This document shows, in pieces, positions 32,285 through 41,061 of a stretch of 64,000 nt of DNA; position 1 is the stretch's first letter; each line of letters begins with the position of its first letter. The notes below the pieces were generated by a model that made no database searches, was not told the origin of the DNA, and saw nothing but the letters and a program-made list of their open reading frames with translations. Where the stretch lies: NCBI RefSeq assembly GCF_045055315.1, contig NZ_CP173677.1:558001-622000 (forward strand), written 5' to 3'. Both the position numbers and the translations under genes were made by a program. This DNA is from Brachymonas wangyanguii. GTDB lineage: Bacteria; Pseudomonadota; Gammaproteobacteria; Burkholderiales; Burkholderiaceae_C.

Positions 32285-33174
32285 TACTTGATGGTGACGC
32301 CCTTGAGCTCGGGCTTGGGCGGCGGGTAGCGCAGGTCCATCGCCTGCAGGGTATCGCGCACCACGGTGGCGATCATCAGGTTGCGGTGCGTCTTGCTGTC
32401 GGCCGGCACCACGGTCCATGGTGCCCAGGGCGTGCTGGTGTGGGTCAGCAACTGCGCATAGGCCTGCTGGTAGTCGTCCCAGTGGCGGCGCACTTCCAGG
32501 TCACCGGCTTCGAATTTCCAATGCTTGCTCGGGTCGTCGATGCGCTCCTGCAGGCGCTCGCGCTGCTCGTCCTTGCTGATGTGCAGCATGAACTTTAGGA
32601 TCACGGTGCCGTTTTCGGTCAGCATGCGCTCAAAATCATTGATCTGGGCGTAACGCTGGCGCGTCTGCTCGGCGCTGATGTTGCGGTTCACCACCGGCAC
32701 CAGCACGTCCTCGTACTGGCTGCGGTTGAACACCACGATCTCGCCCTTGGCCGGCATGGAGGCATGGATGCGCCACAGGTAGTCGTGGCTGAGCTCCAGC
32801 GAAGTGGGCGCCTTCCAGCCGACGGTGCGCACGCCGAGTGGGCTGGTATGGCTGAACACGCCGCGCAGCGTGCCGTCCTTGCCCGATGCGTCCATGCCCT
32901 GCAGGATCACTAGCAGCGCATGGCGGCGATCGGCCAGCAGCACGTCCTGCAGCAGGTCGATCTCTTCGGCCAGTGCCTTGACGGCCGCCTTGTTCTCCGG
33001 CTTGGTGCCGATCGAGTAGGGCTGGGCACCCGGATCAAAATCGCTGATCTTGACGCTGTGGTCGGCGTTGTAGGCGCCGCTGCCATCGGTAGCATGCACG
33101 GAACGCGTGACCGGCGGCTGCCACTGGCGCAGCAGCGGGGTCGGCTTGGCGGGGTGCTTGTCGCGCTTGCTCAT
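32284..33174 (-). CDS. ppk2: Polyphosphate kinase 2 family protein
   Basis: Transfers phosphate between polyphosphate and nucleotides. The 296-residue single-domain protein has Walker A GMDASGKDG (93-101), the lid/Walker B region FNRSQYEDVLVPVVN (149-163) and the KFMLHISKDEQRERLQERIDDPSKHWKF segment. Its size and the long N-terminal region before the P-loop fit single-domain PPK2 enzymes, which mainly phosphorylate AMP or ADP; the class is not certain. ATG 33174 has GGAGT five bases upstream. DUF1841 precedes it by 32 nt. Confidence 0.9.
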   Translation of the reverse strand: MSKRDKHPAKPTPLLRQWQPPVTRSVHATDGSGAYNADHSVKISDFDPGAQPYSIGTKPENKAAVKALAEEIDLLQDVLLADRRHALLVILQGMDASGKDGTLRGVFSHTSPLGVRTVGWKAPTSLELSHDYLWRIHASMPAKGEIVVFNRSQYEDVLVPVVNRNISAEQTRQRYAQINDFERMLTENGTVILKFMLHISKDEQRERLQERIDDPSKHWKFEAGDLEVRRHWDDYQQAYAQLLTHTSTPWAPWTVVPADSKTHRNLMIATVVRDTLQAMDLRYPPPKPELKGVTIK

Positions 33175-33206
33175 GGGTGACTCCTTGTGCTTGTGGTTGT
33201 GTGATT

Positions 33207-33647
33207 TCAATCCTGCGTGGCCAGGCGCTGCACGCTGGCCAGGTAGGCCTCGCCATCCGGCGGGCGGCCGTTGCGCTGGCTTTCCCAGATCATGCGGCCC
33301 AGGCAGTCCATGACGGCGTGGTGGGCGGCGTGCAGGTCATGCCGGCGTGCCGCCAGCAGTTCCACCGCCTGGCGGATGCCACGCGGCTGGTCGATGCTGC
33401 ACTGCTCGCTGATGGTCAGGTGCATGGACAGGTGCAGAAAGGGGTTGGCCTGGCCGGCCAGATCCGGCTTTTGCATGGCCGCCAGGGCGGCATCGACATC
33501 GGCCAGATCGGCATGGTATTCAGGGTGCTGCTCCATCCAGCCGGCGATCAGCGTCTCCATGGCGTCCATGGGCTGGTTGGCGCGCCACTTGGCGTAGGTG
33601 GCACAGAAATAGCGGCGCACATCGGCCTGGCTGGGTTGCATCAACAT
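33207..33647 (-). CDS. DUF1841 family protein
   Basis: A 146-residue protein of the DUF1841 family, common in betaproteobacteria and of unknown function. It shows the conserved start PSQADVRRYFCATYAKWRANQPMDAMETLIAGWMEQHPEYH and the core NPFLHLSMHLTISEQCSIDQPRGIRQAVELL, rich in histidines that could bind metal. It ends with HHAVMDCLGRMIWESQRNGRPPDGEAYL. It is upstream of ppk2 in the same direction and divergent from the ParA gene; the 200 bp between them are AT-richer and should hold both promoters. Confidence 0.85.
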   Translation of the reverse strand: MLMQPSQADVRRYFCATYAKWRANQPMDAMETLIAGWMEQHPEYHADLADVDAALAAMQKPDLAGQANPFLHLSMHLTISEQCSIDQPRGIRQAVELLAARRHDLHAAHHAVMDCLGRMIWESQRNGRPPDGEAYLASVQRLATQD

Positions 33648-33848
33648 GGGATAAAAGTGGTTCCAGATTTATGACGAAAATATGACATACACCGAAAATC
33701 AGGTTTCTACAAGCCATTTTGCAGGATTTTGCGGCAAAACCACGGCTAAAACCATGGGCGTGCAAGTTCAAACAGGGTACAGTCTTTCTTTGCCTTGTCC
33801 AGGCGTAGCCACTTGCGGCGCGCTGATTTGCCAAAGGAGCTTGTTGCC

Positions 33849-34514
33849 ATGCCCGTAGTTGTCGTCGTCAACCCCAAGGGAGGGGTGGGAAAAACCACCG
33901 TCTCTACCAATATCGCGGGCTATTTTGCCGCGCGCGGGGCACGTGTCATGCTGGGAGACGTGGACAAGCAGCAATCCTCGCGCCAGTGGCTGGCTGATCG
34001 CCCGGCTGCTGCCGGCAAGATCGTGCCCTGGGAAACCGCCTCCGCCGGCAAGGTCAAGGTGCCCAAGGGCGTCACCCATGTGGTGCTCGACACACCGGCC
34101 GGCCTGGACGGCAAGGAACTGAAGGGCGTGCTCAAGATGGCCACCAAGGCGGTGGTGCCGCTGCAGCCCAGCGTGTTTGACATGCGCGCCACAGTCGATT
34201 TCATGCGCGAACTGGTCGAGTACAAGAAGCTGGGCCGCATCGATATTGCCCTGCTGGCGATGCGCGTCAAGGAAAACACCCATTCGCTGCAGCACCTGCG
34301 CGATTTTTGCGAGCACCTGCCGTTCCCGCTGCTGGGCGTGGTGCGAGACACGCAGAACTATGTGCACCTGGCAGCCCAGGGCCTGACCCTGTTCGACGTC
34401 CCCCCCGGTCGCGTGCAGCGCGACCTGCAGCAGTGGGAGCCGATCTGCCGCTGGCTGGATGAGCCGGCACGCCCGCAGCCGCCATCGAAGGTCGATCCTG
34501 ACGCGCGCTATTGA
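33849..34514 (+). CDS. Orphan ParA-family ATPase
   Basis: A 221-residue deviant-Walker ATPase. The N terminus is VVVVNPKGGVGKTTVSTNIA with the KGGVGKTT motif at residues 10-17. DVDKQQSS (about 38) is Walker A', and HVVLDTPAGLDG (about 76-87) is Walker B. There is no parB or centromere-like repeat nearby, so it is not a plasmid or chromosome partition locus. Orphan ParA proteins of this size place protein cargo (for example chemoreceptor arrays or division factors). ATG 33849 has AAAGGAG upstream. It ends in a TGATG overlap with the TauE/SafE gene. Confidence 0.87.
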   Translation: MPVVVVVNPKGGVGKTTVSTNIAGYFAARGARVMLGDVDKQQSSRQWLADRPAAAGKIVPWETASAGKVKVPKGVTHVVLDTPAGLDGKELKGVLKMATKAVVPLQPSVFDMRATVDFMRELVEYKKLGRIDIALLAMRVKENTHSLQHLRDFCEHLPFPLLGVVRDTQNYVHLAAQGLTLFDVPPGRVQRDLQQWEPICRWLDEPARPQPPSKVDPDARY

Positions 34515-35302
34515 TGGCTTGGGCAGGCTGGTTGCCTGAGGGCCTGGTCCTGATCACCGATTGGCAGTTCTACCTGGTGGCGATCCCGGCGGTGCTGCTG
34601 ATCGGCATCAGCAAGAGTGGCTTCGGCGCGGGTTTTGGCGCACTGGCGGTGCCACTGATGGCGCTGAGTATCAGCGTGCCGCAGGCGGCGGCCATCATGA
34701 TGCCGCTGCTGCTGGCGATGGACCTGATGGGCATCCACGCCTTCCGCCGCCATGTCGACTGGGCGCTGTTCAAGCGCCTGTTGCCCTGGGCCTTGCTCGG
34801 CACCGTGATCGGTACGCTGCTGTTCCGGTTCCTGAGCGCGCCGGTGGTGGCGGGCATTGTCGGTGTGCTGACGCTGTTGTTCCTGGCGCAGCGTCTGCTG
34901 TTTCCGCCGCGTGCCGATGCGGCGCTGCCACCGCGCTGGCTCGGCAGCGTGCTGGCGACCACTTCCGGCTTTACCAGCTTTGTCGCGCACGCCGGCGGCC
35001 CGCCGCTGGGCGCCTATGTGATCCCGATGCGCCTGCCGCCGCTGGTCTTCACCGGCACCATGGCCTACCTGTTCTTCTGCATCAACCTGAGCAAGTGGCT
35101 GCCCTATGCCTATCTGGGCCTGCTGAACTGGGAAAACCTCGCCACCTCGCTGGTGCTGCTGCCGCTGGCACCGCTGGGTGTCTGCATCGGCGTGCGCATC
35201 GCCAGGCGTATTGACCCGACCTGGTTCTACCGCCTGATCTACCTGGGCATGCTGCTGACCGGCATCAAGCTGGTCTGGGACGGGATCAAGACCCAGCTCT
35301 GA
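34514..35302 (+). CDS. TauE/SafE family membrane permease
   Basis: A 262-residue inner-membrane protein of about 8 helices with two related halves: GISKSGFGAGFGALAVPLMAL in the first and TTSGFTSFVAHAGGPPLGAYVIPMRL in the second. Both are characteristic TauE/SafE motifs. Family members export sulfite, sulfoacetate or other organosulfur anions, but the substrate here is unknown. The start overlaps the parA stop, so the pair is translationally coupled; a functional link is not obvious. Confidence 0.88.
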   Translation: MAWAGWLPEGLVLITDWQFYLVAIPAVLLIGISKSGFGAGFGALAVPLMALSISVPQAAAIMMPLLLAMDLMGIHAFRRHVDWALFKRLLPWALLGTVIGTLLFRFLSAPVVAGIVGVLTLLFLAQRLLFPPRADAALPPRWLGSVLATTSGFTSFVAHAGGPPLGAYVIPMRLPPLVFTGTMAYLFFCINLSKWLPYAYLGLLNWENLATSLVLLPLAPLGVCIGVRIARRIDPTWFYRLIYLGMLLTGIKLVWDGIKTQL

Positions 35303-35310
35303 GTGCCCGC

Positions 35311-35784
35311 TCAGCTGCTGGCACCGGCAAAGCTGCACTGGCGCCAGGCCTCATAGACCGTCACCGCCACCGCATTCGACAGGTTCAGGCTGCGCTGGGT
35401 TGGCAGCATCGGCAGGCGCAGCCGCTGGCTGGCCGGGAAGCTGTCGCGGATCGCTGCCGGCAGGCCGGCAGTCTCGCAGCCAAACACCAGCCAGTCGCCC
35501 GGCCGGAAGGCCTGCGCCTGCACCGGGTGGCTGCCGCGCGTGGTCATGGCAAACAGCCGCGCCGGATCCGGTTGCGCACGCTGCAGGAAATCCTGCCAGC
35601 TGGCATGCACCTGCAGCGAGGCGTACTCGTGGTAATCCAGCCCAGCGCGGCGCAGCTGCTTGTCGTCCAGGCTGAAGCCGAGCGGCTCGATCAGGTGCAG
35701 CGTGCAGCCGGTATTTGCCGCCAGGCGGATCACGTTGCCGGTATTCGGCGGGATTTCGGGGTGGACCAGGACGATGTGAAACAT
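35311..35784 (-). CDS. trmL: tRNA (cytidine(34)-2'-O)-methyltransferase TrmL
   Basis: Methylates the wobble-base ribose of certain leucine tRNAs. The 157-residue SPOUT-fold protein has HPEIPPNTGNVIRLAANTGCTLHLIEPLGF (motif 1), LVFGCETAGLP (motif 2) and LPTQRSLNLSNAVAVTVYEAWRQ (motif 3, trefoil knot). ATG 35784 matches the family start FHIVLVHPEIP; upstream in-frame codons are probably untranslated. It converges with the TauE gene (8-nt gap) and follows comF. Confidence 0.94.
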   Translation of the reverse strand: MFHIVLVHPEIPPNTGNVIRLAANTGCTLHLIEPLGFSLDDKQLRRAGLDYHEYASLQVHASWQDFLQRAQPDPARLFAMTTRGSHPVQAQAFRPGDWLVFGCETAGLPAAIRDSFPASQRLRLPMLPTQRSLNLSNAVAVTVYEAWRQCSFAGASS

Positions 35785-35814
35785 GGTCGCGCATTGTCGC
35801 GCCAAACCGGGGCG

Positions 35815-36579
35815 TCAATCAAACCGGGGTTTTTCGGTGCGCGCCAGCACCACGGCGCTGACGCGGTGGCAGCCTTCGGCCAGCAGCACGCGCGCCGCTT
35901 CTTCCAGCGTGGCGCCGGTAGTCATCACGTCGTCCAGCAGCACGGCATGGCGGCCTTCGACCAGCGGCGCCAGTCGCGCTGGTACCTCGAAGGCATCCTG
36001 GATATTGTGCTCGCGCTCGGCATGCGGCAGCCGGCTCTGGTGCGGCGTATGGCGGCTGCGCGCCAGCCAGTCATGGCGCAGCACGGCTTTCTGGACCGGC
36101 GGGCGGACCAGCCGGCGCAGCTGTTGTGCCAGCAGCCAGGTCTGGCTGAAGCCGCGCTCGGCCAGCCGATGCGGGTGCAAGGGAAGTGGCACCAGCAGAT
36201 CGCTGTCGCGCACCGTGGCGACCAGCTCCGGACAGGCGGCCATACGTGCCGCCAGCAGCCCGGCCAGCGCCGGCTGGCCATGGAACTTGAAGGCATCGAT
36301 ACTGCCTTGCCAGGGCCAGACGTAGGAGAGGGAGGCATGGCAGCTTTCCAGCAGCGGGGCCGGGTGCTGGCTGCAATCGTGGCACAGGCCATGGCCATCG
36401 TCCTCGTCTGGTGGCAGTAGCAGGGCGCAGCCACGGCAGCGTTCCATGGGCTGGGCATGCCGCTGCACGCAATCGGCGCACAGCGGCTGTGCTGGCCAGC
36501 TCTGGCAAATGCCGCAGCGTGCCGGAATCAGGCGGGTAAACCAGTTCAAGTTATAAGATAAAAGAATTAATATGTGCAT
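35815..36579 (-). CDS. comF: ComF family phosphoribosyltransferase-like protein
   Basis: A 254-residue protein with an N-terminal zinc-ribbon-like cysteine cluster (CGIC, CADC, CRGC, CHDC; about residues 22-70) and a C-terminal PRT fold carrying VLLDDVMTTGATLEEA (about 215-230), the PRPP-binding loop. ComF proteins help import transforming DNA and also affect replication restart. ATG 36579 lies in an AT-rich stretch with divergent promoters for the BioC-like gene. Confidence 0.88.
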   Translation of the reverse strand: MHILILLSYNLNWFTRLIPARCGICQSWPAQPLCADCVQRHAQPMERCRGCALLLPPDEDDGHGLCHDCSQHPAPLLESCHASLSYVWPWQGSIDAFKFHGQPALAGLLAARMAACPELVATVRDSDLLVPLPLHPHRLAERGFSQTWLLAQQLRRLVRPPVQKAVLRHDWLARSRHTPHQSRLPHAEREHNIQDAFEVPARLAPLVEGRHAVLLDDVMTTGATLEEAARVLLAEGCHRVSAVVLARTEKPRFD

Positions 36580-36662
36580 TGTAGCGGAAGGTGTGGCTGC
36601 TACGTCAAGCCGTGCAAATCCCGCGTTGGCGCAGGGCTGGGGCGGCGCTATATACTGCCCGC

Positions 36663-37577
36663 GTGCATACCCAGTCCCAACTCCCCCCCAGCATCGATCC
36701 CGTGGCCGCGCGCCGCTGGCAGCAGTTGCCGCTGCCGCACAGCCCCTGGCTGCACGAGGAGATCGCGCGCCGCATGGAAGACCGCCTGTCGCTGATCACG
36801 CTGCAGCCGCAGCGCTGGCTGCACTGGCAGCCGCTCAAGGGTGGCCAGCAGGCGCACGCGCTGCTGCGCCAGCGCTATCCGCAGGCGCAGGCCTGGGCCC
36901 ATGAGCCCGATGCGGCCAGCCAGCAGGCGTTGCAGCAGCTGGGCGCGGAAGAGGGCGGCAGCGGCTGGCTGCGCCGCACGCTGGGTGGCCTGCTGGGCGG
37001 TCCAGTGGCGACCCAATTTGGTTTGCCGGAGGCCGGCAGCATGGACATGCTGTGGGCCAATATGGCGCTGCACAACGCCGCTGATCCGCAGGCGCTGCTG
37101 GCGCAGTGGCGCGAGGCGCTGGCGGTGAATGGTTTCCTGATGTTCTCGGCGCTTGGCCCGGACACGCTGCGCGAGCTGGACGCGCTCTACCGCACGCTGG
37201 GCTGGCCAGCACCGGCGCACCAGTTCACCGACATGCACGACTGGGGCGACATGCTGATTCAGGCCGGTTTTGCCGAGCCGGTGATGGACATGGAGCGCAT
37301 CACGCTGACCTTTGCCACGCCCGAGCGCCTGCTGCAGGAGCTGCGCGAGCTGGGCCGCAACCTGTCCAGCCAGCGCGATACGTGCACCCATGGCCGCGGC
37401 TGGCTGCAGCAGCTGAAACACGGCCTGCGCACGCTGGAGCGCGATGGCAGCATCGCGCTGACCTTCGAGGTGATCTACGGCCACGCGCTGCAGCCCGAAC
37501 CGCGCCACAAGGTCGAAGGCACGACGGCGATCACGCTGGAGCAGATGCAGCGCATGCTGCGCAAGCAACAGCCCTGA
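36663..37577 (+). CDS. BioC-like methyltransferase-fold protein with degenerate SAM motif
   Basis: A 304-residue protein homologous along its length to malonyl-ACP O-methyltransferase BioC: MEDRLSLITLQPQRWL at the start, then MDMLWANMALHNAADPQALLAQWREALAVNGFLMFSALGPDTLREL, and MHDWGDMLIQAGFAEPVMDMERITLTFATPERLLQELRELG. The position of motif I, normally D-x-G-C-G-x-G, reads HWQPLKGG, so SAM binding may be altered or lost. GTG 36663 is chosen because TATACT (36651-36656) ends six bases before it and no ribosome site exists. A GTG at 36591 is in frame. It lies about 10 kb from bioDA. Confidence 0.75.
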   Translation: MHTQSQLPPSIDPVAARRWQQLPLPHSPWLHEEIARRMEDRLSLITLQPQRWLHWQPLKGGQQAHALLRQRYPQAQAWAHEPDAASQQALQQLGAEEGGSGWLRRTLGGLLGGPVATQFGLPEAGSMDMLWANMALHNAADPQALLAQWREALAVNGFLMFSALGPDTLRELDALYRTLGWPAPAHQFTDMHDWGDMLIQAGFAEPVMDMERITLTFATPERLLQELRELGRNLSSQRDTCTHGRGWLQQLKHGLRTLERDGSIALTFEVIYGHALQPEPRHKVEGTTAITLEQMQRMLRKQQP

Positions 37578-37629
37578 ACCCGGACGGTCTTCATGGACCG
37601 TTGTGTTGATCGACTTGTAGAATGAGTGC

Positions 37630-38286
37630 ATGACACACACCACGCACGCATTTTCCGGGGCTGTTGGCCTGACGCGCCGCCAGATCGTTTCTTCGCTGAT
37701 GCTGGGCGGTGCCGCCCTGATGCTGGCCGGCTGTGAAAACGGCAGTTCGGCCGGCAGCAAGTCCAGCCAGTTCAAGGGCCTGGACATCAGCAGTGCCAAG
37801 TACGCGCAAGACTTTTCCCTGCCCGACATGAACGGCCAGCAGCGCAGCATGGCCGATTTCCGCGGCAAGGTGGTGGCCATGTTCTTCGGTTTTGTGCAGT
37901 GCCCGGACGTCTGCCCGACCACGCTGGCCGAGATGGTGCAGGTCAAGGAAATGCTCGGTGCCGATGGCGACAAGCTGCAGGTGCTGTTCGTCACGGTGGA
38001 TCCTGAGCGCGATACGGCGCAGATCCTGAAGGAATACCTGGGCAACTTCGACCCGAGCTTCGTGGCCCTGGTGCCCACACCCGAAGAACTGCGCACCAAG
38101 GTTGCGCCGGACTTCAAGGTCTACTACAAGAAGGTCGAGGGCAGCACGCCCACCAGCTACACCATGGACCACACCGCCGGTGTGCTGCTGTTTGATCCCA
38201 AGGGCAAGATCCGCGTGCACTGCAGCTATGGCACGCCGGCCGATTCGATTGCGGCGGACGTCAAGACGCTGCTGGCCGAAGCCTGA
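37630..38286 (+). CDS. SCO1/SenC family copper chaperone lipoprotein
   Basis: A 218-residue protein with a twin-arginine-like LTRRQIVSSLMLGGAALMLAGC lipoprotein leader (lipobox cysteine near residue 37), then a thioredoxin fold. The copper site is FGFVQCPDVCPTTLAEM (C-x3-C) plus a distant histidine in YTMDHTAGVLLF. SCO proteins deliver copper to the CuA site of cytochrome oxidase or act as thiol oxidoreductases. TAGAAT (37618-37623) lies 6 nt before the ATG and no Shine-Dalgarno sequence is evident. A strong terminator follows. Confidence 0.92.
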   Translation: MTHTTHAFSGAVGLTRRQIVSSLMLGGAALMLAGCENGSSAGSKSSQFKGLDISSAKYAQDFSLPDMNGQQRSMADFRGKVVAMFFGFVQCPDVCPTTLAEMVQVKEMLGADGDKLQVLFVTVDPERDTAQILKEYLGNFDPSFVALVPTPEELRTKVAPDFKVYYKKVEGSTPTSYTMDHTAGVLLFDPKGKIRVHCSYGTPADSIAADVKTLLAEA

Positions 38287-38302
38287 TCCTTTCTGTCCAG
38301 AC

Positions 38303-38330
38303 GCAAAAAACGCCCCTCGGGGCGTTTTTT
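38303..38330. terminator. Strong bidirectional intrinsic terminator
   Basis: A perfect GC-rich stem ACGCCCC-TC-GGGGCGT flanked by A6 and T6 separates the convergent SCO and rpoH genes and works in both directions. Confidence 0.95.
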
Positions 38331-38351
38331 GCTGGCGCATGCCGGAGGCGC

Positions 38352-39305
<954 letters not shown>

Positions 39306-39314
39306 GTATCGTTT

Positions 39315-39351
39315 ACTCCTTTAAGGGTTGGAGTCATTCCTGGAAGGAATG
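39315..39351 (-). promoter_or_regulatory. Possible RNA thermometer in the rpoH leader
   Basis: In the minus-strand transcript a perfect hairpin CAUUCC-N5-GGAAUG (39351-39335) is directly followed by ACUCC (39334-39330), which can pair with the GGAGU (39319-39315) of the Shine-Dalgarno sequence across a 10-nt loop. Stacking of two small hairpins with the SD masked is the logic of ROSE/fourU-type thermosensors. The pairing is visible; the function is inferred. Confidence 0.5.
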
Positions 39352-39371
39352 TTCCGTTCGTTCCTCAAATA

Positions 39372-39398
39372 TTAGCACTCTGACGTTACGAGTGCTAA
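39372..39398 (-). promoter_or_regulatory. Perfect CIRCE element (HrcA operator) over the rpoH promoter
   Basis: TTAGCACTC-N9-GAGTGCTAA matches the CIRCE consensus at all 18 arm positions. On the minus strand its first six bases, TTAGCA, serve as a -35, and 18 nt later TAATAT (39374-39369), with an extended TGC before it, serves as -10. HrcA binding would block RNA polymerase directly. hrcA is not in this window. Confidence 0.95.
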
Positions 39399-39453
39399 GT
39401 CAGGGCGTGAAAGACGTAACAAACCGAAGGATTGCCGTCTGCCCGTTGGCAGG

Positions 39454-39486
39454 CCGCCCTGATGTCCATTATGGAAAGCAGGGCGG
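39454..39486. terminator. Hairpin between ftsY and rpoH
   Basis: Nested arms CCGCCCTG / CAGGGCGG with an inner CCAT-T-ATGG form a stable hairpin 26 nt after the ftsY stop. There is no T-run, so it may be a Rho-dependent end or an mRNA stabiliser. Confidence 0.4.
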
Positions 39487-39511
39487 GGACGGCGTGTAGG
39501 ACAGGGGCGGA

Positions 39512-40885
39512 TCAGCCCAGCAGTGCCTGGGCAAATTCGCGCGCGTTGAAGGTTTGCAGGTCTTCCAGCTTTTCGCCGACGCCGACGAAGTAGACCGGCA
39601 CCGGCTTTTCGCGGGCGATGGCGCAGAGCACGCCACCCTTGGCCGTGCCATCCAGTTTGGTCACGATCAGGCCGGTAAGTTCCAGTGCCTCGTCAAACGC
39701 CTTGACTTGGGCCAGCGCGTTCTGGCCGGTATTGCCGTCAATCACCAGCAGCACCTCGTGCGGCGCGGTGACATAGGCCTTGGTGATGGTGCGGCGGATC
39801 TTCTTCAGCTCGTCCATCAGGTGCAGCTGGGTCGGCAGACGACCGGCGGTATCGACCAGCACCACGTCCTTCTCGCGCGCACGGCCGGCGGCCACGGCGT
39901 CAAAGCTGAGCGCGGCCGGATCGCCACCGGAGCTGCTGACGATTTCCACCGTGTTGCGGTCGGCCCAGATCGCCAGCTGCTCGCGCGCGGCGGCGCGGAA
40001 GGTGTCGGCAGCCGCCAGCAGCACTTGCTGCTGGTGGTCGCTCAGGTGCTTGGTCAGCTTGCCGATAGAGGTCGTCTTGCCGGCGCCGTTGACACCGGCG
40101 ACCATGATCACGGTCGGCGTGTGCTCGCCGATCACCAGCGGCTTCTGCAGGGGTGCCAGCAGGTCGGCAACCGCATCGACCAGCAGCGCCTTGACCTGGG
40201 CCGGATCGCTGGCGCGCGCGTTCTTAACGCGCTGCTTCAGGTCTTCCAGCAGGAATTCGGTGGCTTGCACGCCGGCATCGGCCATCAGCAGTGCAGCTTC
40301 CAGGTCTTCGTACAGTTCGTCGTCGATGCGGGTGCCGGTGAATACGGTGCTGATATTGCTGCCGGTGCGGCGCAGGCCAGTCTTCAGGCGGCTGTACCAG
40401 CCGGCACGATCCGGATCCAGCGACTCGGGCCGCTCCTGGGGCGGGGCGGACAGGGCGTAGCTGTCGCTGGCGATGGCCTCGGCCGGGCTGTCCATAGGTG
40501 CCGGAACAGCAGCCACGGGCGCGACGACCGGCGGCACCGGCTCGATGATTTCCGGCGGCAGCTCATGCTCGGTGGCCGCTTCCATGGCGGCGCGCTCCAG
40601 CTCTTCCTCGTCGATGGGCGGCAGTTCGGCGGCTGCCGTTTCGCCAGCAGGCGTCTCGGCCTCGACCGTGGATGCAGCCGGCTCCTCGTCGCTGCCGAAA
40701 CTGCGGCGCAGCCGGTTCAGCCAGCCCTTGGGGGCTTCGGCAGCGGGCTCGGCAGCCACGTCGGCGGCGGGTTCGGGTTCCGGGACGACGGCAGGTGTCG
40801 CCTCGGTAACGCTGTCGGGAGCGCTATCGACAGGCAGCTCTGCGTCAGGCGCAGCGGCAGGTTTTTTCTTGAAAAAGCTGAACAT
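39512..40885 (-). CDS. ftsY: Signal recognition particle receptor FtsY
   Basis: Membrane-associated GTPase that docks SRP-ribosome complexes at the translocon. The 457-residue protein has an acidic Ala/Pro/Glu-rich A domain (about 1-150; begins MFSFFKKK), a helical N domain and the SRP GTPase G domain. The G domain has P-loop GVNGAGKTTSIGKL, AADTFRAAAREQL (I-box), DTAGRLPTQ and TKLDGTAKGG. ATG 40885 is the start of the usual short basic N terminus. It is divergent from rsmD, as in many proteobacteria where ftsY and rsmD are neighbours. Confidence 0.96.
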   Translation of the reverse strand: MFSFFKKKPAAAPDAELPVDSAPDSVTEATPAVVPEPEPAADVAAEPAAEAPKGWLNRLRRSFGSDEEPAASTVEAETPAGETAAAELPPIDEEELERAAMEAATEHELPPEIIEPVPPVVAPVAAVPAPMDSPAEAIASDSYALSAPPQERPESLDPDRAGWYSRLKTGLRRTGSNISTVFTGTRIDDELYEDLEAALLMADAGVQATEFLLEDLKQRVKNARASDPAQVKALLVDAVADLLAPLQKPLVIGEHTPTVIMVAGVNGAGKTTSIGKLTKHLSDHQQQVLLAAADTFRAAAREQLAIWADRNTVEIVSSSGGDPAALSFDAVAAGRAREKDVVLVDTAGRLPTQLHLMDELKKIRRTITKAYVTAPHEVLLVIDGNTGQNALAQVKAFDEALELTGLIVTKLDGTAKGGVLCAIAREKPVPVYFVGVGEKLEDLQTFNAREFAQALLG

Positions 40886-41061
40886 GGGGTGTAGGGAGGC
40901 CGGTAGGAGGGCAGACAGTGCCCCTGATTGTAAGGACAAGCCCTGTCCGTCCCGTGAATATCCATGCAAGCGGCTGCGCGATGCGCGACTTTGGCGGCCG
41001 GCAGGCGGCAAAAAGCCGGCAGATCGCGTTGTCTGGCGGGCTTTTCCCCTATGATCGCGGC

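Noticed and set aside
27352..32598. A 1748-codon open frame on the plus strand antisense to tamA, the VWA gene and moxR
   Set aside because: It is a mirror frame of GC-rich coding DNA, rich in His, Gln, Arg and Val with no domains, while the opposite strand encodes clear families throughout.
33849..34514. A plasmid or chromosome partition locus
   Set aside because: The ParA protein has no ParB partner and no iterated centromere-like sequence beside it.
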